From NCBI GenBank assembly GCA_017463225.1, contig JAFTPO010000025.1, positions 1 through 49,423 on the forward strand: a stretch of 49,423 bases of DNA. The letters run 5' to 3'. The notes beneath the pieces are model-generated. The model was not told the origin of the DNA. It was given only the letters and a program-made list of their open reading frames with translations, and ran no database searches. How positions within the stretch are numbered: position 1 is the first letter of the stretch; each line of letters opens with the position of its first letter. Below, piece after piece: positions 40,928 through 49,423 of the stretch. The stretch is from Lachnospiraceae bacterium (GTDB lineage: Bacteria; Bacillota; Clostridia; Lachnospirales; Lachnospiraceae). Made by a program: the position numbers and the translations under genes.

Positions 40928-41464
40928 TTACTGCATAAACTCGGATAAATCTATAGAGAGATTATGATATACAGAAATATTCATTGAGCTTGGATTATCA
41001 TAATACTGAGGAACATAATCCTTTGAAGCCAAATATTTGCATACCTTTTTTTCTGGCAAATCAATAATCCAATATTCTTCAACTCCTATTTTTCTATAGG
41101 TTTCAAGTTTTATATTGTTTTCCCATATTTTAGATTCTTCTGATGTGACCTCGGCTACAAATATAGGAGCCACATGGACTCCATTTTCGCTTATTCCATG
41201 GGAATCACTTATTATCATAATATCTGGTAGATAAAATTCTTTATCCTCCTCCAGTAGTTCGTTTACATACAAAGCTACATTTTCTCTAAAAACGTGACAG
41301 CTGTCCTTATGGGAAATTATATAATTATATACTGTGCATGCAATTTCTAGAACAACCGAATTGTGGAGTGGAGACGTGAATTGTTGTATAACTAATTCAC
41401 CACCGATTAGCTCCACATGACCATCCATCTGCTCAATTTGCTCTATTGTGAATTTGTTATTCAT
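40928..41464 (-). CDS. Uma2-family (DUF820) PD-(D/E)XK nuclease-like protein
   Basis: Protein of 178 residues on the minus strand. It shows the Uma2 pattern: V-E-L-I-G-G-E-L-V near residue 18, L-P-D-I-M-I-I-S-D with the first catalytic Asp, P-I-F-V-A-E-V-T-S with the E-x-T form of the metal motif, then Y-R-K-I-G-V-E-E-Y-W-I-I-D-L. The family has a restriction-endonuclease-like fold, often on mobile elements, with unproven roles. The start is the ATG at 41464, preceded by GGAGG. It is the only minus-strand gene in the window. Confidence 0.88.
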   Translation of the reverse strand: MNNKFTIEQIEQMDGHVELIGGELVIQQFTSPLHNSVVLEIACTVYNYIISHKDSCHVFRENVALYVNELLEEDKEFYLPDIMIISDSHGISENGVHVAPIFVAEVTSEESKIWENNIKLETYRKIGVEEYWIIDLPEKKVCKYLASKDYVPQYYDNPSSMNISVYHNLSIDLSEFMQ

Positions 41465-41552
41465 ATTTACCTCCAAATTAATTAGTAAAAATAATATAGC
41501 ACACCACATATACTATATATATCAACTGGTAGTTTAAAGAAGGTTTGCGACT

Positions 41553-41590
41553 CGCCTGTAAATATGATAATATTTATAGGTGAGTTTTTT
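41553..41590. terminator. Terminator-like hairpin upstream of the nested-hairpin element
   Basis: ACTCGCCTGTAAATAT and ATATTTATAGGTGAGT form a long stem around a short loop, followed by seven T on the + strand. It would stop + strand transcription ahead of the structured element at 41629. Confidence 0.75.
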
Positions 41591-41628
41591 TATGATTATA
41601 GCAACCTGGAATGTTATATGAATATCAA

Positions 41629-41752
41629 ATGTGTCTGTGCCAATAACTTATATTCCGGCCGCGGCAGGGTTTTGCTGAGCTGACCGTTTTAAGTGTCAGC
41701 GAGGCAAAATCCCTAGACAGGCCGGCAAAAGAGTAGATATGCACAGACACAT
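41629..41752. other. Nested-hairpin element, 124 bp (structured RNA or MITE-like)
   Basis: Four coaxial inverted repeats are nested. The outermost is a perfect 12-bp pair, ATGTGTCTGTGC (41629-41640) with GCACAGACACAT (41741-41752). Inside it are CCGGCC (41655) with GGCCGG (41720), AGGGTTTTGC (41666) with GCAAAATCCCT (41704), and GCTGAC (41679) with GTCAGC (41695). The interior is more GC-rich than its surroundings. It lies 52 bases before the DUF4272 gene. It may be a structured RNA in that gene's 5' region or a small mobile element with terminal inverted repeats. Confidence 0.75.
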
Positions 41753-41804
41753 AGCTATAAAAAGTAAGTGACATTCAGGATGTTGAAATAAGGAGGAATA
41801 TTAT

Positions 41805-42998
41805 ATGTCAGATAATAAGCAGGCAAATATAACATTATACTGCGCAGGCAGTGATTTGAATGGTTTAAAGGATAAAACCCTTGGCATATTCGGAAGAAAT
41901 GCCATAGGAGCAGAAGGGGAAAATGACAGAGAATTCGCTATAAAGCTTCAGGATAATACTATGGTTAAATTCTCAGTTATGGCGAAGCCGGAGGTTGTTA
42001 TGCAGCAAAATGCAGGTATGGCTAACTTCTTTGGCAAGGCTCCTATGAAGAGCGACGCTGTTAAGGTGGCTGCACTTCAGCAGATAAGTATGTTTAGTGC
42101 AATCATAGGAATAACATTTCCGCTGACTGAGGATAGAAATAGAACCAATGCTATAATCGGTGGTATTTATAACACAGCAAAGGCTATAACTGCATTTGTA
42201 CTTTACCCTACTATGGAGCTGTTCCATCCGGACGGAAAGCTTCTTATATCAGCTAAGGGTGACACAGATTATACTCAGTATTTCCCTATTATGTGTAGAA
42301 ATATGGTTATGCCAAATATCCCTGAGAGCGAGGCTGATAAGGCCAGAGCTAAGAAGAGTAATGACATACTTAGAGCTAAGGGCTTGCCTGTTCCTGAGGG
42401 TATGCCGGTTTCAGCCTATGAGGAGAAGTCTGTAATACCGGAGGCTGAGACAGTTATTAAGCGTGCGGTGGCAATATTTGCGGCAGCGGTGAAGAGTGAA
42501 GTGTATGGCTCAGGGGAGGCTGAGGGTGCCAAGGAAAAGGTTGATGAGCTGTTAGGAGAGCTTGCTAAGAGATATGGGGAGCTTGACTTCCTGTCCAAGG
42601 AGGAGAAGGCTTACATAGATAATCCAAATCCTTCACAGCAGGATATCAATAAGTTCGGTTGGAGATATGAGTGCTGTGCCATGATGCTTTGGGCACTTAA
42701 TATGCTGGAGCTTGATGAGCCTGATGAGATATGCGATGCAGCTCAGTTAGGCGGTATAATATGGCCAAATGACATGGCTTCCATGCTGGAGAAGGCCAGC
42801 CTTAGAAGTAAGGAGGAGCTTCTTGATAAGCAGGATGTGGTTCATAGATATGATTGGGCATGTATAGAAGCTCAGATTAAGAAGCTGGAGCTTCCTGAGA
42901 TTCAGCCTGAGATAGTTGTTGAGTGGCATTATGCGCTTAACTGGCTTACAGGTGTTGAAGGTGTTACTGACTGGGACAAGGTGCCTAGAAAGGCATAA
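41805..42998 (+). CDS. DUF4272-type protein
   Basis: Protein of 397 residues. The C-terminal half carries the DUF4272 pattern: W-R-Y-E-C-C-A-M-M-L-W-A-L-N-M-L-E near residue 285, V-V-H-R-Y-D-W-A-C-I-E-A near 345 and E-W-H-Y-A-L-N-W-L-T near 375. The N-terminal 150 residues are a separate alpha/beta domain. Function is unknown. The gene follows AAGGAGG and has its own upstream region with the nested-hairpin element. Confidence 0.75.
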   Translation: MSDNKQANITLYCAGSDLNGLKDKTLGIFGRNAIGAEGENDREFAIKLQDNTMVKFSVMAKPEVVMQQNAGMANFFGKAPMKSDAVKVAALQQISMFSAIIGITFPLTEDRNRTNAIIGGIYNTAKAITAFVLYPTMELFHPDGKLLISAKGDTDYTQYFPIMCRNMVMPNIPESEADKARAKKSNDILRAKGLPVPEGMPVSAYEEKSVIPEAETVIKRAVAIFAAAVKSEVYGSGEAEGAKEKVDELLGELAKRYGELDFLSKEEKAYIDNPNPSQQDINKFGWRYECCAMMLWALNMLELDEPDEICDAAQLGGIIWPNDMASMLEKASLRSKEELLDKQDVVHRYDWACIEAQIKKLELPEIQPEIVVEWHYALNWLTGVEGVTDWDKVPRKA

Positions 42999-43063
42999 TT
43001 TGTGGTGGTAAAACCCAATGCATTTTGGTAAAATGTTTATATATGCGATGAAAGGAGAAGCCT

Positions 43064-44200
43064 ATGAAGAATATTATAGGAGCTATATTCGGATTATTGG
43101 GAACATATGCTATAGCAATATGTGGATATATGTTTACGCATAACTGTAGCCTGGAAGACTTATCTGGTATACCGGTGGCAGATAAGCGCTTTTTGCTTGT
43201 GCTGCTTGTGGCTCAAACCTTGGTAATAGGCTCATATTTCTTTTATATTTTGTCTATCCGTAGACGAAGCGCTAAGCAACTTCTCACTGAGGAGCAAAGA
43301 CTTATCCTCCAGCAGAGAAGATATCAGATAATTATTGATAACTCCGGCGAGATGATGTATGAGATTAGCTTGAACAACGATGCATGTATCTCTACAGAGA
43401 AGATTAGAGAAAAGTTTGGTTGGGATATACCTAAGCAGGTTCCTAATCTGGACGTAAAGCTGTTGTTTAACTTATTGCACGTTCATCCTGAAGATGAGGA
43501 GCTTTTTTATCATTCAACCTCAGGACTTATTACAAATAAGATGGCTAAGGAGATTACTGTCCGTATGCAGAAGCAGGATGGTCAGTATATATGGTGTAAC
43601 ATTACCTATATTCCTCTTTTAGATGCCAACAACAATATGGTTTCCATAGTTGGTAAGATAGAGGATGTGGACGATGTGGTTAAGGAGAGAGAATTCTTAG
43701 AACACCAGGTAAGAACAGATGGACTTACAGGACTTATGAATAAACAGACCTTCGAGGAGGAGGCTATGAAGTTTTTGATGTCCAGCATATCTACAGGCTC
43801 AGCTCTGGTGTTTATAGATATGGATCATTTTAAGGAAGTAAATGATAAATTTGGTCACAGTATGGGTGACAGAGCTATAAGAGATATCGCTCTTAAGCTT
43901 CAGATTATATTTGCAAACTGTGATATGGTGTCCAGATTTGGAGGAGATGAGTTTCTTGTGTTTGTAAAGAATATTCCTAGAGACACTCTTCTTGACAAGC
44001 TGGCTTGGGCTATAGAAAAGCTTAAGGAGACTTATTCCAATAATCAGGACGTTGTAAATATTACTGCCAGCATAGGTGTGGCATATTGTATGGCAGACAA
44101 GATTAGCTATGATAAGCTTCTAGAGGCTGCAGATAATTCTTTGTATGCTGCTAAGGAGCTTGGCAGAAATAAATGTATTATTAGAGATGTGTATCAGTAG
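43064..44200 (+). CDS. Membrane-bound PAS-GGDEF diguanylate cyclase
   Basis: Protein of 378 residues. Two N-terminal membrane helices are followed by a PAS domain at about 85-210 (I-I-I-D-N-S-G-E-M-M-Y-E-I-S) and a GGDEF domain at about 215-378. The active-site motif G-G-D-E-F is intact at 293-297, as is the upstream F-I-D-M-D-H-F-K. It should make cyclic di-GMP from GTP. No RxxD inhibitory site is obvious. The start follows AAAGGAG. The next gene begins 9 bases after its stop. Confidence 0.9.
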   Translation: MKNIIGAIFGLLGTYAIAICGYMFTHNCSLEDLSGIPVADKRFLLVLLVAQTLVIGSYFFYILSIRRRSAKQLLTEEQRLILQQRRYQIIIDNSGEMMYEISLNNDACISTEKIREKFGWDIPKQVPNLDVKLLFNLLHVHPEDEELFYHSTSGLITNKMAKEITVRMQKQDGQYIWCNITYIPLLDANNNMVSIVGKIEDVDDVVKEREFLEHQVRTDGLTGLMNKQTFEEEAMKFLMSSISTGSALVFIDMDHFKEVNDKFGHSMGDRAIRDIALKLQIIFANCDMVSRFGGDEFLVFVKNIPRDTLLDKLAWAIEKLKETYSNNQDVVNITASIGVAYCMADKISYDKLLEAADNSLYAAKELGRNKCIIRDVYQ

Positions 44201-44209
44201 GTTTAGAGT

Positions 44210-44977
44210 ATGAATGAAGATAGCATATTAAAGGCTAGACTTAAGGAGTTGGCTACAAGGTCCTACAAGCAAAATGTATATACCTACACCGGATTCCTAA
44301 CTCCGGCAGAGCTTAGTCTTCTGGAGGATATTCGTGAGGATATAAGGTTTGTGGATTATGAGACCTTCGGTGGATACGAGCTGGCAGACAGGCAGATGGT
44401 GGGCTTTGGCTCAGAAGAGACCTTAGGCTATGAGGGACAGTGGCCCATAACTATCATCAAGGTGGAGCCACTTATTGATAAATTTGCAGATGAGCTTACT
44501 CACAGAGATTTTCTGGGCGCAGTTATGAACTTAGGCATCGAGAGAAATGTGTTCGGTGACATTTTGGTGAAGGATAGTAAGAGGGCATACATATTTGCCT
44601 CGGATACAATATCTGAATTTATAGTGGATAATCTTACTAAAATTAAGCACACTAATGTTAAGGTAAGCGTGGTAGAGCCTGATTCGGACAACATGGATGA
44701 CCTAAAGCCTGTACTTGTTGACATGGATGTAATAGTGGCATCGCCAAGATTTGATGCCATAGTGGGAGCTGTTACCAAGCTGTCTAGAAGTGAGGCCCTT
44801 AATCAGTTTAAGTCTAAGAAAGTAACTCTAAATGGCCGTCTGTGCGAGAGAAACAGTATGACCTTAAAGGATGGAGATATATTTTCCATAAGGGGCTATG
44901 GTAAGTATAGATACTGTGGCGCCGGACAGGAAACCAGAAAGGGAAGAGTGTACGTCAAGCTGAAGAAGTACACCTAG
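44210..44977 (+). CDS. ylmH: YlmH-like S4-domain RNA-binding protein
   Basis: Protein of 255 residues with an N-terminal YlmH domain (F-L-T-P-A-E-L-S-L-L-E, then H-R-D-F-L-G-A-V-M-N-L-G-I-E-R) and a C-terminal S4 RNA-binding domain (S-R-S-E-A-L-N-Q-F-K-S-K-K-V-T-L-N-G). YlmH proteins bind ribosomal complexes and act in ribosome rescue, and often sit near division genes; that context is absent here. The ribosome binding site is weak, suggesting coupling to the cyclase gene. Confidence 0.9.
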   Translation: MNEDSILKARLKELATRSYKQNVYTYTGFLTPAELSLLEDIREDIRFVDYETFGGYELADRQMVGFGSEETLGYEGQWPITIIKVEPLIDKFADELTHRDFLGAVMNLGIERNVFGDILVKDSKRAYIFASDTISEFIVDNLTKIKHTNVKVSVVEPDSDNMDDLKPVLVDMDVIVASPRFDAIVGAVTKLSRSEALNQFKSKKVTLNGRLCERNSMTLKDGDIFSIRGYGKYRYCGAGQETRKGRVYVKLKKYT

Positions 44978-45064
44978 ATAAAAATAACTTTACATAGTAA
45001 GTCGGGATGACTATACTAAAATATGGGTGGAAGCCCAAATAAAAGGGAAAAGGAGGGCAAGGCT

Positions 45065-46006
45065 GTGATAAGTAAATATATTACAGATAACGGAGTCTTG
45101 AGAGAAATCGATGAATATATACCAGGAATGTGGATTAATCTCACGGCGCCCAGTCATGATGAAAGCTTAGAGATAGCAGAAAAGTACAACATTGACCTTG
45201 CCGATGTCCGTGCAGCTCTCGACGAAGAGGAGTCTTCTCGTGTGGATGTTAATGAAGACTATGTTCTTATCCTTTTCGATATTCCTGCAGTTGAGATTCG
45301 TCACAACCAGGAGGCTTATACAACTATTCCTCTGGGTATTATATGGACTGATGAGGCAATCATCACCGTTTGCTCAGGAGAGACACCTGTTATTAAGCAT
45401 TTTATAGTGAATCACTTGAGAGACTTTACAACTAAGAAGCAGGTTCGTTTCACTTATCAGATTATATATAGAACTAATATGTTATACCAGTCATATCTTC
45501 GTATCATAGATAGACGTCGTCTTGAGATGGAGGAGAAGATGGGTGGAATCACAGAGAATGCAGATATCGTTAACCTGCACGAGCTTGAATCCAACCTTGT
45601 ATACTTCGATACATCACTTAGAGCTAATCGAATGATAGTCGATAGACTTACCCGTTACAGCGGTATTAAGAAGTTCCCTGAAGACCAGGAGCTCCTTGAT
45701 GATGTTATAGTCGAGAATCTTCAGGCTATCGAGATGACCCAGATATATCGTGATATCTTAAAGGGTACCAGAGAGCTGATGTCAACCATGATCGATAACC
45801 GTCAGAACGAGATTATGAAATACCTGACCGCCATCACTATCGTTATGGCTATACCTACTATTATATCAGGTATCTATGGTATGAATGTAAATGGAGATGG
45901 TATGCCGTTTGCAAGCTCGCCATATGGATTTACCATCGTCTGTGGTATCACACTTTTGGTGTGTATCATAGTGGCACTGGTACTGAAGAAGAGGAAGATG
46001 ATGTAG
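45065..46006 (+). CDS. corA: CorA-family magnesium transporter
   Basis: Protein of 313 residues with a large cytoplasmic alpha/beta N-terminal domain and two C-terminal membrane helices. The pore signature Y-G-M-N lies between them (I-S-G-I-Y-G-M-N-V-N), followed by a basic K-K-R-K-M-M tail. It should conduct Mg2+ or related divalent ions as a pentamer. The GTG at 45065 follows AAAAGGAGGG and is preferred over the ATG at 45023, which lies close to a likely -10 box. Confidence 0.92.
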   Translation: MISKYITDNGVLREIDEYIPGMWINLTAPSHDESLEIAEKYNIDLADVRAALDEEESSRVDVNEDYVLILFDIPAVEIRHNQEAYTTIPLGIIWTDEAIITVCSGETPVIKHFIVNHLRDFTTKKQVRFTYQIIYRTNMLYQSYLRIIDRRRLEMEEKMGGITENADIVNLHELESNLVYFDTSLRANRMIVDRLTRYSGIKKFPEDQELLDDVIVENLQAIEMTQIYRDILKGTRELMSTMIDNRQNEIMKYLTAITIVMAIPTIISGIYGMNVNGDGMPFASSPYGFTIVCGITLLVCIIVALVLKKRKMM

Positions 46007-46128
46007 GAAGAGAATTTACCCAGTGGACTGCTTGATATGTTAAAATGCAGAAAGCTGGGTTTAACTTTGTGATATTTTCATATAAATCATTATATGAATC
46101 GCAAATTAGTTTTTGAAGGGGAATAATT

Positions 46129-48852
46129 ATGGAGTATAAATATATCTTTTCAATTGTAATGGCTGTGTATAACTGTGAGCCATTTCTGAGAGAAACTCTT
46201 GACAGTGTTGTGAATCAAAAAATCAAGGGTTTTAAGAAAATAAAAAACAAATCCGTCAGTACAGCTAAATCTCTTACCTTTGAGGATATTGTACAGGTAA
46301 TAATGGTTGATGATGGCTCCACAGATGGTTCGGGGGAAATATGTGATGAGTACGCAAATAAATACCCTAATTTTATGGTTGTACATAAAGAGAATGGCGG
46401 TGTTGCCTCTGCTAGAAATGAGGGCCTGAAACATGTTCAGGGTAAGTATATGAATTTTATGGATTCTGATGATAAGTTCTCTGACAATGTACTCATAGAA
46501 GTTTACAATTTTTTCGAGAAGCATTATGAGGAAACAGATGTTGTAACTATGCCCCTGGTATATTTTGACGCAGCTAAGCACGAGCATTGGCAGAATGATA
46601 AATTTCAACAGGGCGACAGAGTGATTGATTTGAATGAGGAATATCATACAGCTTTAAAGTTTGTTAATGCAAGTTTTTTTAAGTCGGAGTACAAGCGTGA
46701 AGTGGAATATGATGGTGCTCTTCCGTGTGGAGAGGACATAAAATATATATTTGATGTATTATCTAGAAAGATGACTCTCGGTGTTGTTGAAAATCCAAGG
46801 TATATGTATAGAAAACGTAGTACTGGTGAGGATTCTTTAGTTGCATCCTCAAAGAAAAAACGATCCTGGTATTTTGAGTATTTTACGAATTTGGTTGACT
46901 GGTCCGTAGACTTTTATAAGAGTAAATTTGGATATGTTCCACTATTTTTGCAATATACACTTTTGACCGATATTCTGTTTAGATTTAAACAGGAATACAC
47001 ATCTACAGCCATAGATGTGCTAGGAGAGTCTGATTTTGAAGAATATAAAAAGGTGCTTTACAATAGCTTGGCTTGCATAGATGACAAACTTATCTTAGAG
47101 GAAAAAAGACTGTCAGTAGAGCACAAGTATATGATGCTTTGTCATAAATATGGCATTATTCCTAAGCTGGAAGTGTTAAGTGACGATATTCGAATATGTA
47201 TTGAGGATACTGAGATGTACTTTTCGGATTTTGCCACCCGGATTGATTTTATGAATATAGATAATGGTAAGCTTTCTATCGAAGGTTATACTGTATTGCC
47301 ACCAGTGATGGAGAATGAATTTGTTAGTGTATATCTTCAGGTGAAATCCTCAGAGGGCGAAGAGCTTATGATACCATGTGTTATGACAGAGAGAAAAATA
47401 TCAAGGCTTTGCCTAAAGGAATTATTAAGTAGCGGTGTAGGATTCCGAGGTGAAATAGATGTTAGAAAGATAGGATACAATGCCGAAGTAAACCTTATAG
47501 TTTGTGTGGATAATTGCACAGTTAAAAATAAGAGTATAGATTTCGGGAAATTCTGTCCTATATCAAAACGATATGAAAACAGCTATTATTATAACAAAGA
47601 GGGCTGTGTTATTACCTATAGTGATAATACGCTACATCTGAAGAGCTGTAGTGAGAAAAACGCGATTGCATTTGAAAGAGTGTTTTTAAAGGAATTAAAA
47701 AGCACTAAGAAAATTGGTGACAAAAAGGCTTATATTGCGAGAAAGGCTGTAAGACTTTTGAGTAAATTCAAGTCCAAACCTATATGGTTGATATTGGACA
47801 GAAGAATGATTGCCGATGATAACGGACTTGCTCTCTTCAAGTATATTTGTAGAGAAAAAAAGAAAGTAAAAGCTTATTTTGTTTTAGACCCTAAAAGTTC
47901 TGATTATGAGAGCATATCAAAGATAGGTAAGGTATTACCGTACGATTCATTTAAACATAAATTAGGATTTCTTATGGCTGATGCTGTGATTTCCTCTCAG
48001 GGTGAAGATTATGTATTTAATCCTTTCCGAAGTCTAAGACATGCTTATAGTGATATACTGGCTGATAAGCCATTCTTCTTTTTGCAACATGGCGTGACTA
48101 AGGATGATATAAGTGGTTGGCTTAATCGTTTCAATAAAAACATACAAGGATTTGTCACTTCTGCAAAGCCTGAGTATGAGTCCATCTTAAAGTATGATTT
48201 TTACTATGATGAGAGTAAGGTATGGCTTACGGGAATGCCAAGAAATGATTATCTTATCGACAGGAGGCAAAAAATGATTACCTTTATGCCAACCTGGAGA
48301 TCATATCTTGCTAATACTAAGGAAAGGTTTCTTCAAAGTGAGTTTTTGATATTTTATAGGTCGTTGTTTTCCAATGAGAGATTGCTGTCGGTTGCTGAGG
48401 AGTATGGATACAAGCTGTGTGTAAAACCGCATCCACAGTTGATAAAATATATAGATGAACTTCAGGTGAATCCAAAAGTAAAAATATTAGATGCCACAGT
48501 TAAATACCAAGATGTTTTTGCTGAGAGTAGTCTGGTTGTAACCGACTATTCCTCTGCTGTTTTTGATTTTGCTTATATGAGAAAACCGGTTGTCTATGCC
48601 CAATTTGACTCAGATATGTTTTTTAGTGGTGAGCACACATATACAAAAGGTTATTTTGATTATGAAAAGAATGGCTTTGGGGAAGTTCTCCATGACCTTG
48701 ACAGCACAGTGGATACAATAATTGATTATATGAAAAATGACTGCAAGATGAAGGATGAATATAAAAGACGAGCAGAAGAATTTTTTGCATTCCATGACCA
48801 AAATAACTGTGAGCGAGTATATAATAAAATTGTAGAATATTTTAATGATTAA
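46129..48852 (+). CDS. Bifunctional GT2 glycosyltransferase and CDP-glycerol glycerophosphotransferase
   Basis: Protein of 907 residues. Residues 1-330 are a family 2 glycosyltransferase (S-I-V-M-A-V-Y-N-C-E, D-D-G-S-T-D-G-S-G, and M-D-S-D-D as the DxD-like site). Residues of about 330-550 are a linker domain, and 560-907 are a TagB/TagF-type CDP-glycerol glycerophosphotransferase (L-Q-H-G-V-T-K-D-D, M-P-T-W-R-S-Y, K-P-H-P-Q-L, V-T-D-Y-S-S-A-V-F-D-F). It should build a glycerol- or ribitol-phosphate-containing surface polymer. The two enzyme parts are usually separate proteins. It stands alone between a weak upstream region and a terminator. Confidence 0.9.
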   Translation: MEYKYIFSIVMAVYNCEPFLRETLDSVVNQKIKGFKKIKNKSVSTAKSLTFEDIVQVIMVDDGSTDGSGEICDEYANKYPNFMVVHKENGGVASARNEGLKHVQGKYMNFMDSDDKFSDNVLIEVYNFFEKHYEETDVVTMPLVYFDAAKHEHWQNDKFQQGDRVIDLNEEYHTALKFVNASFFKSEYKREVEYDGALPCGEDIKYIFDVLSRKMTLGVVENPRYMYRKRSTGEDSLVASSKKKRSWYFEYFTNLVDWSVDFYKSKFGYVPLFLQYTLLTDILFRFKQEYTSTAIDVLGESDFEEYKKVLYNSLACIDDKLILEEKRLSVEHKYMMLCHKYGIIPKLEVLSDDIRICIEDTEMYFSDFATRIDFMNIDNGKLSIEGYTVLPPVMENEFVSVYLQVKSSEGEELMIPCVMTERKISRLCLKELLSSGVGFRGEIDVRKIGYNAEVNLIVCVDNCTVKNKSIDFGKFCPISKRYENSYYYNKEGCVITYSDNTLHLKSCSEKNAIAFERVFLKELKSTKKIGDKKAYIARKAVRLLSKFKSKPIWLILDRRMIADDNGLALFKYICREKKKVKAYFVLDPKSSDYESISKIGKVLPYDSFKHKLGFLMADAVISSQGEDYVFNPFRSLRHAYSDILADKPFFFLQHGVTKDDISGWLNRFNKNIQGFVTSAKPEYESILKYDFYYDESKVWLTGMPRNDYLIDRRQKMITFMPTWRSYLANTKERFLQSEFLIFYRSLFSNERLLSVAEEYGYKLCVKPHPQLIKYIDELQVNPKVKILDATVKYQDVFAESSLVVTDYSSAVFDFAYMRKPVVYAQFDSDMFFSGEHTYTKGYFDYEKNGFGEVLHDLDSTVDTIIDYMKNDCKMKDEYKRRAEEFFAFHDQNNCERVYNKIVEYFND

Positions 48853-48854
48853 CA

Positions 48855-48908
48855 AAAAGTCAGAGAATCATATCATTAATCAATATGATATGGTCTCTGG
48901 CTTTTTCT
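48855..48908 (+). terminator. Terminator after the GT2-TagF gene
   Basis: AAAGTCAGAGA-type arms (48857 onward) pair with TCTCTGGCTTT, with an inner stem TCATATCATT / AATATGATATGG. A TTTTTC tail follows. Confidence 0.75.
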
Positions 48909-48909
48909 A

Positions 48910-48938
48910 TTGAAAAATTCTTTACAAAATGATACACT
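48910..48938 (+). promoter_or_regulatory. Promoter of the cobalamin riboswitch transcript
   Basis: TTGAAA (48910-48915), 17 bp, TACACT (48933-48938). Confidence 0.5.
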
Positions 48939-48941
48939 CCT

Positions 48942-49135
48942 ACCGTGGTGCTTATCTATATGGAAAGTTAAAAGGGAATACGGTGAGAATCCGTAGCAGC
49001 CTCTACTACTGTAAGCAGACATATTTGTATACCATTTCCGCAACCCATAGTTAGACATGCGGGGTCATTGGAGATTTTTCTCTGAGAAGGCTAGGTGTAT
49101 GAAGTTTGCAAGCCAGGAGACCTGCCATAATAATT
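48942..49135 (+). ncRNA. Cobalamin (adenosylcobalamin-type) riboswitch
   Basis: It carries the canonical B12 elements: GGGAATACGGTGAGAATCCG at 48973-48992, then GTAGCAGCCTCTACTACTGTAAG-type sequence, and the B12 box GCCAGGAGACCTGCC at 49112-49126. It should shut off the downstream transporter when cobalamin is abundant. Regulation is probably at translation initiation or by a downstream structure; no clear terminator is seen before the ATG. Confidence 0.95.
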
Positions 49136-49179
49136 ATCATTGACTTTTGTTGAGGCGAAAGTACAAAGAATGGAGTAAT

Positions 49180-49423
49180 ATGAAAATTTTAAAGAACAAG
49201 GTGGCTTTACTTGTTGCCATGATGCTGCTTGTGATGGGACTAGCAGGATGTGGAGAAAAGGTCGGGAATGATGGCGATGGAGCCAAGAATGCCAGTGGAA
49301 CAGCTTATCCACTTGAGATAACTGACACAAATGGCGAAACTGTAACTATTAAATCAGAACCACAGAAGATAGTATCTGTAGCACCTAACCTTACAGAGGT
49401 TGTGTATAAGCTTGGGGCTGGAG
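49180..49423 (+). CDS. ABC transporter substrate-binding lipoprotein, partial (cobalamin-type)
   Basis: The 81 codons in the window show a lipoprotein signal peptide (M-M-L-L-V-M-G-L-A-G-C-G, lipobox L-A-G-C) and the start of a periplasmic-binding-type domain (Y-P-L-E-I-T-D-T-N-G-E-T-V-T-I, then I-V-S-V-A-P-N-L-T-E). This is the BtuF/FhuD-type class-III binding protein start. With a cobalamin riboswitch upstream, cobalamin or a corrinoid is the likely ligand. The gene runs off the end of the window. The ATG at 49180 follows ATGGAG. Confidence 0.85.
   Translation, partial: MKILKNKVALLVAMMLLVMGLAGCGEKVGNDGDGAKNASGTAYPLEITDTNGETVTIKSEPQKIVSVAPNLTEVVYKLGAG

Noticed and set aside
40928-41464. Transposase remnant on the minus strand
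   Set aside because: The motifs are those of the Uma2 family, the frame is intact with a ribosome binding site, and no inverted repeats or target duplication frame it.

Overview
The window looks like chromosomal DNA of a Gram-positive anaerobe, most likely a Lachnospiraceae-type Firmicute (inference). Supporting signs are the AT-rich codon use, strong AGGAGG ribosome binding sites, a monoderm-style Tad/Flp pilus locus without outer-membrane parts, a Trp T-box, YlmH, CorA, a TagF-like polymer synthase and a cobalamin riboswitch. Almost every gene is on the + strand; only a Uma2-family gene is on the - strand.

Regions. 1-2.9 kb: a broken GNAT tail, a TauE/SafE permease, a DUF1835/DUF3658-type protein and a MYG1-family hydrolase. 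2.9-17.9 kb: a type III CRISPR-Cas locus of the III-D2 (III-Dv-like) kind. It has two leader/array/terminator cassettes in tandem with a truncated cas1 between them, then a 21-residue membrane peptide, a large CARF-HEPN nuclease, an HD-less Cas10, a Cas7-Cas5-Cas11-like fusion, Cas7-2x, Csx19, the large TIGR03986-type RAMP protein, Cas6, and two WYL-type regulators. 18-27.7 kb: a Tad/Flp pilus locus (TadA with an N-terminal receiver-like domain, TadB, TadC, pseudopilins, prepilin peptidase, a TPR/WG-repeat protein, a DUF6382-like protein, a Met-rich Flp1-type pilin precursor and a lipoprotein). 27.8-35.1 kb: a small unknown gene, a DUF1508 protein, an array of palindromic elements, and a tight four-gene operon (unknown protein, coiled-coil/MoxR-type AAA ATPase, DUF7192-like protein, TelA-like protein) followed by a membrane protein. 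35.1-36.3 kb: an XRE regulator and a Bro-N protein behind a palindromic operator. 36.3-49.4 kb: T-box-controlled trpB, membrane proteins, an NSS transporter, Uma2, a nested-hairpin element, DUF4272, PAS-GGDEF, YlmH, CorA, a GT2-TagF fusion, and a cobalamin riboswitch in front of a partial substrate-binding lipoprotein.

The strongest new observation is a promoter class found five times. Two TGC(A/G)AAA-like half-sites lie 10 bp apart, and the -10 hexamer starts exactly 27 bp after the first half-site, with no TTGACA box. The copies precede the cas1 remnant, the cas operon, the tadA operon, the prepilin peptidase operon and the Flp pilin. This suggests that CRISPR immunity and the pilus answer to one regulator, for which the two adjacent WYL proteins are obvious candidates (inference).

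Other points of interest are a Cas10 that keeps polymerase-like acidic residues in an A-G-D-E motif but has no HD domain, a CRISPR-repeat-like stretch inside csx19, a spacer antisense to a ribosome binding site and start codon, the 63-bp-period hairpin array at 28.6 kb, the nested hairpin at 41.6-41.75 kb, and the uncharacterised AAA/TelA operon. All assignments come from reading the sequence; no database search was run.
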